Shown here: one piece after another, positions 15,881 through 24,985 of the stretch | Layout of the letters: each line of letters starts with the position of its first letter | Numbering within the stretch: position 1 is the first letter of the stretch | Source: a bacterium UBP17_UBA6191 | GTDB taxonomy: Bacteria; Muiribacteriota; UBA6191 | NCBI GenBank assembly: GCA_002422125.1 | Contig: DITF01000006.1 | Span: 1-34,716 of the forward strand | Direction of reading: 5' to 3' | DNA length: 34,716 bases | The notes under the pieces: model-generated | What the model was told of the DNA's origin: nothing | What the model saw: the letters and a program-made list of their open reading frames with translations, nothing else | Database searches by the model: none | Translations under genes and position numbers: made by a program

Positions 15881-18586
15881 TTAGCCCCCAAGTAACTGCA
15901 AGGCTTGCTGTGGCAAAGCGTTGGCCTGGGCTAACTGGGCTGTGCCGGCTTGAATCAGAATCTGATTTCTGGTGAAATTCACAGTTTCTGAGGCAATATC
16001 GACATCGCGAATTCGGGACTCTGCGGCCTGAAGATTTGTGGTGGTAACTGTCAGGTTATTGATGGTATTTGTGAGCCGGTTTTGCAGAGATCCAAGTTTA
16101 GATCGTTCTGACGACACTTTATTTACAGCTCGATCAATGGCACCTAATGCCTTGTTGGAAGCCCCAAAACTGGTGACATCCAGACCCTCCAATCCCAGGG
16201 CCTTTGAACTAAAATTGGCAATGCTGGATCCCAGAATCTGATTTTCATTGGCTCCGATTTGTAAAATGAAACTGCGATCGGATACATGGACTGTGTATTT
16301 GGTCAATCCGGCTCCGGTTGCCACCTGAGCCCCATTTATACCAAAGGTGGAAAGAAGGCTGGTCTGGGAGGTTGAGGATGTAAAAATCCCAGGCCCCACC
16401 ACAGAAGGGATACTTAATGGTGACACAGACTGCAAAAGAATTCTGGAATCCTGTCCGGCTGATTTTGTATAAAAATTGAGTCTTCCAGCGTTATCAAATC
16501 CATACCCTACATCAGTGGTGCGCAGTCCGCTGGAATTAAGCACTGCCGCAATACTGGTTTGTGACATGGTGACATTATTGCTGGTGGCTACATAGGTGTC
16601 TATACCACCGACTACCGAGATCTTGGTTCCAAAACCAATGATTCCTGATCTGGCCCCGTATTGGTCACTAATTTCAAAGGCTGTGGTGGTATCAAAGGTG
16701 TAGCCGTACTCTGCAAATGAGGCATTGGTTTTACCAGTGAAGCGGGCAGGACTACCACCTCTACCGTTAGCTGAAGCTCCATTGACCAAGCCTAAATCAG
16801 CTAGATTGCCAGCGTTGGTAACTAGAGAAATATTAGTGTCTTCTCCGAGTTCCAGACTGGTCAGCACAATAGATCCATTGACATCTAATGTGGCTTCAGC
16901 CCTGACATTTACTCCCCGTAAAGCATTGTTTATTGTGGCTGTGATTGAGACTGGACTTATGTTGGAGCTGGCGGGAAAAAATATATTTGCCAAGCGACCA
17001 TCAGGGCCTCTTACTGAAAAATCGAGAGCTGTGGCCCCAATGTTGGTTCCAAGGGACACATCTTTGGTTCCAATAATTCTGGCCGCTTCGCCCTCATCTC
17101 CAATAAAGGTTCCGTTTTGAATACCTAAAACATTGACGGCCTGTGAGTTGACATTAAAGATACTGATTTTGGCCGAGGTACCATTTAACCCACTGGTCAG
17201 AACCAGATTGTCTCCTTGAAATGTGGCACGGATTGAAGGTGGTGTGTAAGTAACATCGGCCCCACCATAGCTGTAACCTGGTGAATTGATAACTCCGGTT
17301 CCATGGAGGACATTGCGGCCTAATCGGACACTTTCATTGATTATGGTTTGAATAGAAGTCAGAGTAAAAGTGGTATTGGCAGGTAGGGAAACATTCACAA
17401 TGTCAGAGCGGGTAATCTCGGTGACTTCGGAATTAGTGTCGGCAAATGAAAACTGAATGCCGGTATCTCCGGTGCGAATCACTCTTTCTGGGTTTAGATT
17501 AGCCTCAATCATGGCATTAGTTGGAGGTTGAAATTGTAAATCTACCCCTGGGATAATACCGGAGAATCGATCAGTTGTGGTCGATGCCGCACTACGGATT
17601 GGATTTTGTACCCCCAACTGAATGGCGGTTGCCCTGTAAGCTGGATCGGAGGCTGGTACTACCTGCTGAAAACCAAAGGCTTTTATGAGGTCCTCATCGG
17701 TAGAGAAAGAAATTTCTCCAGAGGCTCCCTCTTTTCCTGATACCATCACAATCTGTCCCAATTGCTGGTCAAAGGACACATCAGTATTTTTAATGCCAAG
17801 CCCACCTTGTCGTACATCTTTTTTGATCAGGGCTTCCAGATTTTCTACAAACTCATTGATAGACACATCGGAAGAAAGGGTTAAGCTTGCGGCTGCGCTA
17901 TTGCCTCTTACGGTAAATTCCATGGGGGTTCTTAAAATATTATTGCCCTCATTATCGTAGAATGTCTCAATAGCACCAAGTTTGGTATCCAGATTGACTA
18001 TGGACTGATCTTCTTTGGTTCTTAAAATATTGGAGGCTTGTTTTTCCCGTGCCCCCTTATTGCTCATATTGATTTCAACGCTATAGTCCCCGGCAGATTC
18101 CCTAGTAGAACCAACCTGAATCCCGTTAAGACCTTCGGCATTAGCGGAAACCAGAGCAGTCGCAGTACCATCCAAAAGTTTTTTGGTGTTGAATTCTGTA
18201 GTATTGGCGATTCGATCGATTTCATCGACTAACTGGTCAATTTCTTTCTGGATTTCCAACCTGTCATTTGTGGTTAGGGTATCATTCGATGACTGAACTG
18301 CCAGTTCTCTCATTCTGTTCAAAATGGCGGCATCTTCATTAAGCGCACCTTCGGCAGTCTGAATCAAAGAGATTCCATCCTGGGCATTTAAAATGGCACG
18401 ATTTAACCCGCGAATTTGCCCGCGCAACTTTTCAGAAATAGTCAGGCCCGCAGCATCATCGGCCCCACGATTGATCCTGAGCCCAGAAGACAACCTTTCA
18501 ATAGAGGTAGTCAGGGAGTTCTGATTTTTTTGCAGGTTTCCTTGAGCAATCAAGGCAGTAATATTATTGTTGATACGAAAACCCAC
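15881..18586 (-). CDS. Giant flagellin (filament subunit) with large central insertion
   Basis: 901 aa. The conserved N-terminal D0/D1 region (about 1-165) reads MGFRINNNITAL, then ERLSSGLRINRGADDAAGL, LNAQDGISLIQTAEGAL and RMRELAVQSSNDT. The C-terminal coiled region (about 770-901) has NRLTNTINNL, AESRIRDVDIASET and QANALPQQALQLL. Between them lie about 600 residues rich in Gly, Ser, Thr, Asn and Ile, forming several repeats of a flagellin_IN-like pattern (F-x-V/I ... I..IN..L ... L.LTS...G....I). Enteric flagellins are about 500 aa and many others about 280. The start is taken as GTG 18586, giving the family-typical MGFRIN; AGGAGG lies 6 bases upstream. ATG 18590-18592 directly abuts that ribosome site and is less likely. 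Confidence 0.95.
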   Translation of the reverse strand: MGFRINNNITALIAQGNLQKNQNSLTTSIERLSSGLRINRGADDAAGLTISEKLRGQIRGLNRAILNAQDGISLIQTAEGALNEDAAILNRMRELAVQSSNDTLTTNDRLEIQKEIDQLVDEIDRIANTTEFNTKKLLDGTATALVSANAEGLNGIQVGSTRESAGDYSVEINMSNKGAREKQASNILRTKEDQSIVNLDTKLGAIETFYDNEGNNILRTPMEFTVRGNSAAASLTLSSDVSINEFVENLEALIKKDVRQGGLGIKNTDVSFDQQLGQIVMVSGKEGASGEISFSTDEDLIKAFGFQQVVPASDPAYRATAIQLGVQNPIRSAASTTTDRFSGIIPGVDLQFQPPTNAMIEANLNPERVIRTGDTGIQFSFADTNSEVTEITRSDIVNVSLPANTTFTLTSIQTIINESVRLGRNVLHGTGVINSPGYSYGGADVTYTPPSIRATFQGDNLVLTSGLNGTSAKISIFNVNSQAVNVLGIQNGTFIGDEGEAARIIGTKDVSLGTNIGATALDFSVRGPDGRLANIFFPASSNISPVSITATINNALRGVNVRAEATLDVNGSIVLTSLELGEDTNISLVTNAGNLADLGLVNGASANGRGGSPARFTGKTNASFAEYGYTFDTTTAFEISDQYGARSGIIGFGTKISVVGGIDTYVATSNNVTMSQTSIAAVLNSSGLRTTDVGYGFDNAGRLNFYTKSAGQDSRILLQSVSPLSIPSVVGPGIFTSSTSQTSLLSTFGINGAQVATGAGLTKYTVHVSDRSFILQIGANENQILGSSIANFSSKALGLEGLDVTSFGASNKALGAIDRAVNKVSSERSKLGSLQNRLTNTINNLTVTTTNLQAAESRIRDVDIASETVNFTRNQILIQAGTAQLAQANALPQQALQLLGG

Positions 18587-18592
18587 GGACAT

Positions 18593-18598
18593 CCTCCT
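18593..18598 (-). promoter_or_regulatory. Ribosome binding site that decides the flagellin start
   Basis: AGGAGG on the minus strand directly abuts ATG 18592 (spacer 0), which is too close for efficient initiation there. It is 6 bases from the in-frame GTG 18586, an ideal spacing. This supports GTG as the true start. Confidence 0.6.
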
Positions 18599-18664
18599 AA
18601 AACCCAGGTCATCCCGACCATTTGATTAAAGCTGGACCCTTCCGTGTGTCCTGAACCTTTAGAT

Positions 18665-18691
18665 CTATCGGCAAATGATTGAAGTTACCGA
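18665..18691 (-). promoter_or_regulatory. Sigma-28-like flagellar promoter for flagellin
   Basis: On the minus strand TTTGCCGATAG contains GCCGATAG (18672-18665), one base from the sigma-28 -10 consensus GCCGATAA. It lies about 78 bases before the chosen flagellin start. The -35 element is weak: nothing like TAAA at the ideal spacing, though GTAAC occurs 11 bases upstream of the box. It shares 12 bases (CATTTGCCGATA) with the box upstream of flgE. Confidence 0.55.
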
Positions 18692-18711
18692 AGTACCATT
18701 CAACTAGGAAT

Positions 18712-21700
18712 TCATCTAAGCCCTGATACACACATTCTTAGGAACATCAAAGATGCCACAGCGGGGAGCAGAACTAGGGCTAAAATTATTGCCCATAAAA
18801 ACACCTGCATAAGACAGCGCAGGGTGAGGCTTTGTTTGAGCATGGCCGCAAGATAGGGGCTGAATTCATAGTAGCTTTGAATGAGTAGTTCTCCCCAAGC
18901 GGTTTTTATAAGCATCCGGTCACGAATTGTCTGGAAAAATAGTACGGGAAATGAGTTAGCGCTAAAACTGGCAGTAACGACAAAACAGCCAGAGGAGTTT
19001 CCCTGGGCCGCGGTCTTTAAAAAATTTTCGTCGGTGACGGAGGAAGGAAAACTACTGGCAGGATGGGGTCGGCTAAAAGTGGGGTCTTCTGGTCCAAGGA
19101 CTGAAACTAGAACGGTGGATGGCGGGGAGAAATCACTACCATCAAAGACAGTTAACTCAAAGGTATATAAGCCAGATGTCTGAGGTATAAAGCTAGCTTG
19201 AGAACTGGTGGAGTTTTCCAGAGTTACGGGTAAACCGCTGATTTGCCGCCACTGGAAACTTAGGCCATCCCCATCAGGGTCATAGCTGCCTCTGCCATCT
19301 AAAAGGGCCAATTCACCTGTGGCTACACTTCTGTTGGAGCCGGCACTGGCATAAGGAATTCTTTGGGAATCGGAATCAATTGAGATGACCGATACGGCTT
19401 CCAGCGATTTCTGATTTTGATTGGAGACAGTCAATCCAAAACTGTAAGTTCCCCCTGTTCTGGCCACAATACTGATTTCCGGTGCCCCTGTGTTTAAAAA
19501 ACGGGCTGGACCGGGGCCAGAAATCTGTCGCCAATTCCATTGAAAGATGGGAGTACAGACAAACTCAAATACCTCAAGCCCTGGCTCCTGTAGTATTGTT
19601 TGTAAGCTTGAACAATCCTGGGGAGTACTTTGAAATCCACTTAGAACAAAAGTCCTGCCCACAAAGGTTCGTTTTAAGCTGGACACTTTGGCTTCCAAAG
19701 GGGATTTAAGCCTATCTTCAATCAGAATCTGATGAAGGGCCGGTCTGGACTTTAGGCCAGTGGCACTTACGACCTCCAGAGAAAAGGTATAAACTCCAGG
19801 ATCGATGGCTCTAAACTCCAAAAATGTATTGGAAGTGCTCAGAGGCAAGGGTGGTCCACTGACTTGCTTCCAGAGATATGTCAGGCCGGAGTTGATACTA
19901 CTACCATCCCTAAGCCGTGACTTTGAGCCGTTGAGCCGAACCAAATCCGATGTTTTTGCCAGAGGAATACCACTGATGTTGGCCTCGGGAACCTTTAATA
20001 AAATATCGTCTACCAGAATGGAACTTTCCGAATAAGGTGAAAATTTACCGGCACTATCCACTCCACGGGCGCGAATCACTGAAACACCAGGTTCTAAAAA
20101 GCGCACAAAGGCCGGATTGCCTGTAAAGGTCCCTGTGCTGACAGGAATGCCTGATTGAGTCACAAACTGAGGTACGGAACCGCTGAGTCCTTCCCAAAAA
20201 ACGCTGGTAGTGGTACTACTTGGCTTGGAATCCAGGGTCAGAATCACTTGGGTTGAGGTATTTAGCTCTTTGGGAAGTTGTACAAAGACAGGTTCTGCCT
20301 GACTCTGCACTGTGATTGCAAACACTTCTGTAGAGATTGCGCTTAGAGCCAATCCACCAATCTGATTTACCTTTAGGCGATATTCACAGGTATAGGATCC
20401 AGCTTTTAAAAAGAGAGTGGGATTGGCTGCCGCTGAGTCCGTTATGGTGCAATCCTGATTGGCTGTTTGCAATAACCACTCATAGGTAATTCCTTGCCCG
20501 TTGGCATCAAAACTTGGGTTTTCTGCCAGCAAAAATCCATAAAAATGTTCGGATCGTCCGTTGACACCTAAAACGGACCTTGAGGCGGGAAGGATTGGGG
20601 TTGGTGTCACATCCTGAACTACAAAAGTGGTAAAGGCTCGATCAGCCGGCAATGATACTAACTGTCCCGTAAAATCCGTTCCACCCAATACGGTCTGATC
20701 AACCGCGAAAATATAACTTCCGGGAATTCGGGCTGAAAATGTCATGGTACGAAATGTAGGAATAAACTGGATTTTGGACTGAATTTGCTCACGGTTGGCC
20801 GTGTATTCTGAGGCCGTGATGCAGGGGCTAAAAGTCTGATTGGGAATGGAGCATATTTGCCATAGGTTAGTTGGGGTACGACCCTTACCTTCCCTGGCAT
20901 TTAGCTCATATCTTCCTGGAGGGCCCGTTGTTTGATGTGGATCAATGATAGGTTTAGGTAGATTGGCGATGATCAGGGCCGAGTCATCAAGCAGAGGGTT
21001 TGAGCCGATTAAGAATTCTTCAAAATCGGTAAACCCATCCAGATCGGTATCCACCGGTTTGGTACATTCTGTAGCGCCAGGAACTGCGGGAGTTGCAATA
21101 CAGGTTGCATTCTGGGAAAGCTCAAACAGGTTGTCAAGGCCGTCCCCATCAAAATCAAGTTCGGCATCGGCCGGGTTGTTGGCATTCAGGTTACCGCCCA
21201 AAAAGGCCGAGGACTCCACCACATTGGGTATGCCATCTCCATCGACATCACTCATACTTTGTTCAAAGGCCCCCATATCCATTCTTCCAGGTGCAGTTTT
21301 GCCTCTGGGAATGGGCAGATTTGCTAAGGATGTGATGGTAGCGACATTGGCAAATTCAGGCAGAATGGCTGAGGATGGTGTAAACGAAGGGTCAGCCGAG
21401 TTTAAGCCCACAGAAGCTCCTATCACTGGGTCATATGCCAAAAGCAGAGCAGTTCTGGGATTTAGTCTCAACTGAACTGGGGATGTATTGCGAAACAAGG
21501 GTCTGGTAGATTGGTTTATTGAGGCAAGATTACCCTCTTGAGTTACTAAAAAGGCTTCCGTAGTCAGGGCAGTTTTATCACATAAGCTAAATTTAACTGT
21601 CAGATTTCGGGTAATGCCAGGGGAGGTGAGAACGCAGGTTTGGGAGGCGGAAAAGATAGAGTTGGTGATGCTGGAGCTAATACTATGAACCACAGAGATT

Positions 21701-23679
21701 GAATTGATGGTGTTATCTCTTAAAGTCAATTTGTCCATAAAAATCTGATGGGAATACAGGGGATACAACAGATTTTGATTTTGGGTGGCGTGGATGTGAA
21801 TGCCGTCGGAAGAGTTTAAAAACAGGACGGAAGAAGTGATTTTTATAGCATCCGAGGCATGAACTAAAACCCCGGTTCTGTGTCCCTGAATAATTACCGA
21901 ATCTATATTTATGTGCCTTGAGTTACTGATGTGCAGTCCGGCCCTGTCACAACTTGATGTTAGAGAACTTCCATCATTTGAGAGGCTATCTGTTAGATAC
22001 AGGTTTTTGAGATTAAGGAAAGACTGGTTTTGTATAAGAATTGCGTCTTGATTCAAGTTACAGTCAATTCTGGCAGGTTCACCCAAGCCTTCTATAGTCA
22101 CGGTGGCCCAACCGGGGCCGGTGGATTTCAGCCTGGTCATGTCTAATTTGTAATGCGGTGGAGGAGCAGTGGGCACAATACTTCTGGTGGAGCGAATTTG
22201 TATTTTTGCGCCCTTTGGAGCTAGCTCCAATGCTCGATTAAGGCTGGCACAGGGGTTGGATTCATTGCCACAGTTTCCACTGCCTTGAAGACTCTGATCC
22301 ACAAAAAAGACACCCGTAGCCGGCTGGGTGACTGAGAGGCCCTGAAACGCTCCAATATTGGTACCGCCAAATCCTTGTCCGATGACCAAGGAGCCATTGA
22401 TAGGCGTAAAATTTCCAACCTCCGGATCTAGAAGCAGGGGATCCTGTGTTCTCCAGACCGTGGTTTGTGAGACATAGGCAAACCGAGGGTCGGCCTGAGG
22501 CTCAACATTGGCGAAGGACAAGGAAAAATCGATCACATGAGAGAATCGCTCTGCAAACCAGTCTTTGATATTGTTCACATACAGATTGGATAAAAAGCTG
22601 TTTTGGTCACTTTGATTGGCAGGCTCAAATGTCACAGAATTATTGATGGCTGCGTGCCGTACAGGAGGAGCCCAGGTGGTACCATTTCCATAAAATGTAT
22701 TGTTTGAGATGCGGTTTTTGGTTGTGGCCTTATTGGGTTCAAGAAATATCCCGTATAGTTGGTTTTTAAAAAAGGTATTTAATGCTAGGGCTGTATCTGT
22801 GCTTGCACCCATTTGCACTCCAGACTGATTTTGTGCAAACAGATTGTTGGTTATCTGGAGCTGGCCTACCTCATCCAAATAGATGGCCGTTCTATTACCC
22901 GTAAAGGCCGAAGAATTGAGGCGAATCTGATTAGAACCCGTAATTTCTACAGCATGTTTCTGAGTAAACCCGAAAAATTTTAGTCCCTCCACATTGACAA
23001 ATGCTGAGTTGGATATGCGAAAGGCAAATTCATCTGAGGCCGCTTGGGGGCGGATATGAATAAATTCAGCATCTTCTCCCCTTAAGGTAATGGGTCGGTT
23101 TGCGACTCCTGATTTATTCCAGATGACTTCTTTTAAAGCCCAGGTTGTTGGTTGTTCAGGGGCTCGCCCTAGGGAATGCATTAACAATATAGAATCACCA
23201 GGCTCAGAAATTTGAATTGCTCTGGAAAGGTTGGCTAAAGGAGTTGTAGAAGTTACCTGCAAGCGGGTCAGTAGATCATTTCCTCCAAGTTGCACATAGA
23301 TGTTACGATTTTCCACGGCATTAATCAGTACATTGGCACTGGCCACATTTAAGGGATTACCGTCAGCATCGTCTACTACGACTTGTAGGACATAAGCCCC
23401 AGGGGTGGTGGGCACAAAGCTGGCTGTAGAGGTTTCAAGGCTGACCCGATTAATCGATAGGGTTGGGGTTGTCACTCCCGATGGTACAGAAGTCAGGTTC
23501 CAAAAAAATGACAGAACCTGAGCATCAGGATCTGTTCCTGTGGCTGAGATTAAGACCGTATTGTTGATTTGAACATCCACCGGACCGGAGGGAGAAAGGG
23601 AAACTACAGGGTCGGCAGACCAGCATAGTTGGCAAAGAATGACAAGGATGAGAAAATTTAAGAAAGAGTGGCGATTCAT
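18712..23679 (-). CDS. Giant surface/secreted protein: PKD domains, two beta-helix regions, calcium-binding repeats, CFI-box C-terminus
   Basis: 1655 aa from ATG 23679 (a TTG eight codons earlier is possible). Signal peptide MNRHSFLNFLILVILCQLCWSA. A PKD/Ig-like domain (about 25-123) is followed by a right-handed beta-helix with NosD-like short repeats (about 125-410) and a second helix region (about 455-760) opening with GNESNPCASLNRAL. Residues about 810-905 hold thrombospondin type 3/EF-hand-like acidic loops: DVDGDGIPN, DFDGDGLDN, DTDLDGFTDFEE. Several Ig/PKD modules follow; the last (about 1443-1527) has the classic DGRGSYDPDGDGLSFQWRQ. The C-terminus has CFVVTASFSANSFPVL...RDRMLI...YYEFSPYLA, a divergent CFI-box-CTERM module, then a hydrophobic segment (about 1627-1650). 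Likely anchored at the cell surface; adhesion or polysaccharide binding is inference. Confidence 0.85.
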   Translation of the reverse strand: MNRHSFLNFLILVILCQLCWSADPVVSLSPSGPVDVQINNTVLISATGTDPDAQVLSFFWNLTSVPSGVTTPTLSINRVSLETSTASFVPTTPGAYVLQVVVDDADGNPLNVASANVLINAVENRNIYVQLGGNDLLTRLQVTSTTPLANLSRAIQISEPGDSILLMHSLGRAPEQPTTWALKEVIWNKSGVANRPITLRGEDAEFIHIRPQAASDEFAFRISNSAFVNVEGLKFFGFTQKHAVEITGSNQIRLNSSAFTGNRTAIYLDEVGQLQITNNLFAQNQSGVQMGASTDTALALNTFFKNQLYGIFLEPNKATTKNRISNNTFYGNGTTWAPPVRHAAINNSVTFEPANQSDQNSFLSNLYVNNIKDWFAERFSHVIDFSLSFANVEPQADPRFAYVSQTTVWRTQDPLLLDPEVGNFTPINGSLVIGQGFGGTNIGAFQGLSVTQPATGVFFVDQSLQGSGNCGNESNPCASLNRALELAPKGAKIQIRSTRSIVPTAPPPHYKLDMTRLKSTGPGWATVTIEGLGEPARIDCNLNQDAILIQNQSFLNLKNLYLTDSLSNDGSSLTSSCDRAGLHISNSRHINIDSVIIQGHRTGVLVHASDAIKITSSVLFLNSSDGIHIHATQNQNLLYPLYSHQIFMDKLTLRDNTINSISVVHSISSSITNSIFSASQTCVLTSPGITRNLTVKFSLCDKTALTTEAFLVTQEGNLASINQSTRPLFRNTSPVQLRLNPRTALLLAYDPVIGASVGLNSADPSFTPSSAILPEFANVATITSLANLPIPRGKTAPGRMDMGAFEQSMSDVDGDGIPNVVESSAFLGGNLNANNPADAELDFDGDGLDNLFELSQNATCIATPAVPGATECTKPVDTDLDGFTDFEEFLIGSNPLLDDSALIIANLPKPIIDPHQTTGPPGRYELNAREGKGRTPTNLWQICSIPNQTFSPCITASEYTANREQIQSKIQFIPTFRTMTFSARIPGSYIFAVDQTVLGGTDFTGQLVSLPADRAFTTFVVQDVTPTPILPASRSVLGVNGRSEHFYGFLLAENPSFDANGQGITYEWLLQTANQDCTITDSAAANPTLFLKAGSYTCEYRLKVNQIGGLALSAISTEVFAITVQSQAEPVFVQLPKELNTSTQVILTLDSKPSSTTTSVFWEGLSGSVPQFVTQSGIPVSTGTFTGNPAFVRFLEPGVSVIRARGVDSAGKFSPYSESSILVDDILLKVPEANISGIPLAKTSDLVRLNGSKSRLRDGSSINSGLTYLWKQVSGPPLPLSTSNTFLEFRAIDPGVYTFSLEVVSATGLKSRPALHQILIEDRLKSPLEAKVSSLKRTFVGRTFVLSGFQSTPQDCSSLQTILQEPGLEVFEFVCTPIFQWNWRQISGPGPARFLNTGAPEISIVARTGGTYSFGLTVSNQNQKSLEAVSVISIDSDSQRIPYASAGSNRSVATGELALLDGRGSYDPDGDGLSFQWRQISGLPVTLENSTSSQASFIPQTSGLYTFELTVFDGSDFSPPSTVLVSVLGPEDPTFSRPHPASSFPSSVTDENFLKTAAQGNSSGCFVVTASFSANSFPVLFFQTIRDRMLIKTAWGELLIQSYYEFSPYLAAMLKQSLTLRCLMQVFLWAIILALVLLPAVASLMFLRMCVSGLR

Positions 23680-23736
23680 GGTTTCAAGTTTGGTATCGTC
23701 CAATCCGATACAGTTTTGTGAGGAAAAATGATAAAC

Positions 23737-23761
23737 TGGGCAATGTCTAAGTTGTTGCCCA
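23737..23761. promoter_or_regulatory. Inverted repeat upstream of the pspA operon (candidate operator or leader hairpin)
   Basis: TGGGCAA (23737-23743) and TTGCCCA (23755-23761) form a perfect 7-base inverted repeat with an 11-base loop, in the 104-base divergent region between the giant surface gene and the first gene of the PspA operon, 23 bases before ATG 23784. It could be a protein-binding dyad or an RNA hairpin. No T-run follows, so it is not a terminator. Confidence 0.4.
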
Positions 23762-23783
23762 TACTGCCTCAGCTCAGGTAAAT

Positions 23784-24218
23784 ATGTCTACTGTAACTTT
23801 TGCTGGTTTATTGATAGCTTTTGGCCTGATTGTGGCAACTGGTGTCTGGTTTGTCATGATTCGTGAGCCTGATCTGAATCAGGGGCCTAACCAAGAGCCG
23901 GAGAGTTTCCAACCGTCGGATACAATGAGTCAATCGGACCGTCTGATTATGCAGTTTGGCAGGGTGCGAGACTATCTTGAGGAATTGGAGTCAGCTTTTG
24001 CTCATGCAGGGATGTTAGGGATTCAGGAACGCGATTTTTTTCAAAATCGTAGAGAGTTATTGTCAAGAATGGAGACAAGGCTGGTATCATTCCTGTCGCC
24101 CGAAGGTGAAGATCTTTCACGGCGGACCTTGGAAAAGGTTTTGACAGATCTGGAAAGTTTACAGAAAAAGTTTATATCAGGCGAAATACATGGTGACAGG
24201 AATTTACAAAGGAGTTGA
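23784..24218 (+). CDS. Membrane-anchored coiled-coil protein, first gene of the pspA operon
   Basis: 144 aa. One N-terminal membrane segment (about 5-27), a proline/glutamate-rich linker, then a charged helical region with coiled-coil character (about 50-135). ATG 23784 has AGG 6 bases upstream. The stop overlaps the leading bases of the pspA start region. I do not recognise the family. The layout (short membrane anchor plus cytoplasmic helix next to pspA) is like that of membrane partners of PspA such as PspB/PspC, but no sequence signature of those is visible. A PspA-recruiting role is inference. Confidence 0.75.
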   Translation: MSTVTFAGLLIAFGLIVATGVWFVMIREPDLNQGPNQEPESFQPSDTMSQSDRLIMQFGRVRDYLEELESAFAHAGMLGIQERDFFQNRRELLSRMETRLVSFLSPEGEDLSRRTLEKVLTDLESLQKKFISGEIHGDRNLQRS

Positions 24219-24220
24219 TG

Positions 24221-24985
24221 ATGGGTCTGTGGGAGCGCATAAAGAGAATTTTCTCCAGTAATCTGAACAATATGCTGGATAAGGCGGAGGACCCTGAAAA
24301 AATGCTCGATCAGGTCATTCGCGATATGAATGAGCAGTTAAAGACCACCAAAAAACATGTGGCCTCGGCAATTGCTTCTCAAAAAAAGTTGGAGAGGGAC
24401 TACCAAACCGAAATGAATGCGGCCAACAACTATTTTGCCAAAGCCAAAGCAATTTTAAATGATGATGATGAAACCAATGATCATTTGGCCAAAGAAGCTC
24501 TTCAGAAGAAAAAGCATCACGAAACTCTGGCTAACCAGATCAAGGCTTCTTTAGATGCCCAGACCGACATGGTAGAAAAACTAAAGGGGAATTTACGAAA
24601 ACTTGAGGGCAAGGTTCGTGAGTCTGAATCCAAGAAAAATTTCTTGAAGGCCAAACATGCAACTGCCAAGACTCAAAAAGCCATTGCTGAGCAGCTTTCA
24701 GGCATCGATGATTCCAGCCATTTTGAGGTATTTGAGAGACTGGAAGCTAAAGTAAATCACATGGAAGATTCGGCTATGGCTCAACTAGAGCTTAATCGGG
24801 GCAAGTTTGAAAGCCAGCTTGAAGATGTGAGTTTTGATGTAGGGGTTGAGCAGGAATTTTTGGCCCTTAAAAAAGAATCTGGTTTGATTGAAGATAAGGC
24901 CACGGCATCCAGTAAGACCACAACTGCGACCACGGCTGAAGATGATGACGATTTTGAAAAATTGAAGGCAGAATTGAAGAAATAA
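24221..24985 (+). CDS. pspA: PspA/IM30 (ESCRT-III-like) membrane-stress protein
   Basis: 254 aa. PspA/Vipp1 proteins form helical polymers that bind and remodel or protect the inner membrane under stress; they belong to the ESCRT-III superfamily. The N-terminus MGLWERIKRIFSSNLNNMLD followed by KAEDPEKMLDQVIRDMNEQL is the family hallmark. Long alpha-helical coiled coil follows, then a Ser/Thr-rich linker and an acidic tail (DDDDFEKLKAELKK). ATG 24221 is chosen because AAGGAG lies 6 bases upstream; TTG 24215 and ATG 24218 are closer than usual. The stop TAA shares its last base with the start of the next gene (TAATG), so expression is coupled to the AAA+ ATPase. Confidence 0.95.
   Translation: MGLWERIKRIFSSNLNNMLDKAEDPEKMLDQVIRDMNEQLKTTKKHVASAIASQKKLERDYQTEMNAANNYFAKAKAILNDDDETNDHLAKEALQKKKHHETLANQIKASLDAQTDMVEKLKGNLRKLEGKVRESESKKNFLKAKHATAKTQKAIAEQLSGIDDSSHFEVFERLEAKVNHMEDSAMAQLELNRGKFESQLEDVSFDVGVEQEFLALKKESGLIEDKATASSKTTTATTAEDDDDFEKLKAELKK

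Noticed and set aside
20945..21475. Open frame of 176 codons on the + strand inside the giant surface gene
   Set aside because: Antisense shadow of a strongly supported coding region; no recognisable protein.
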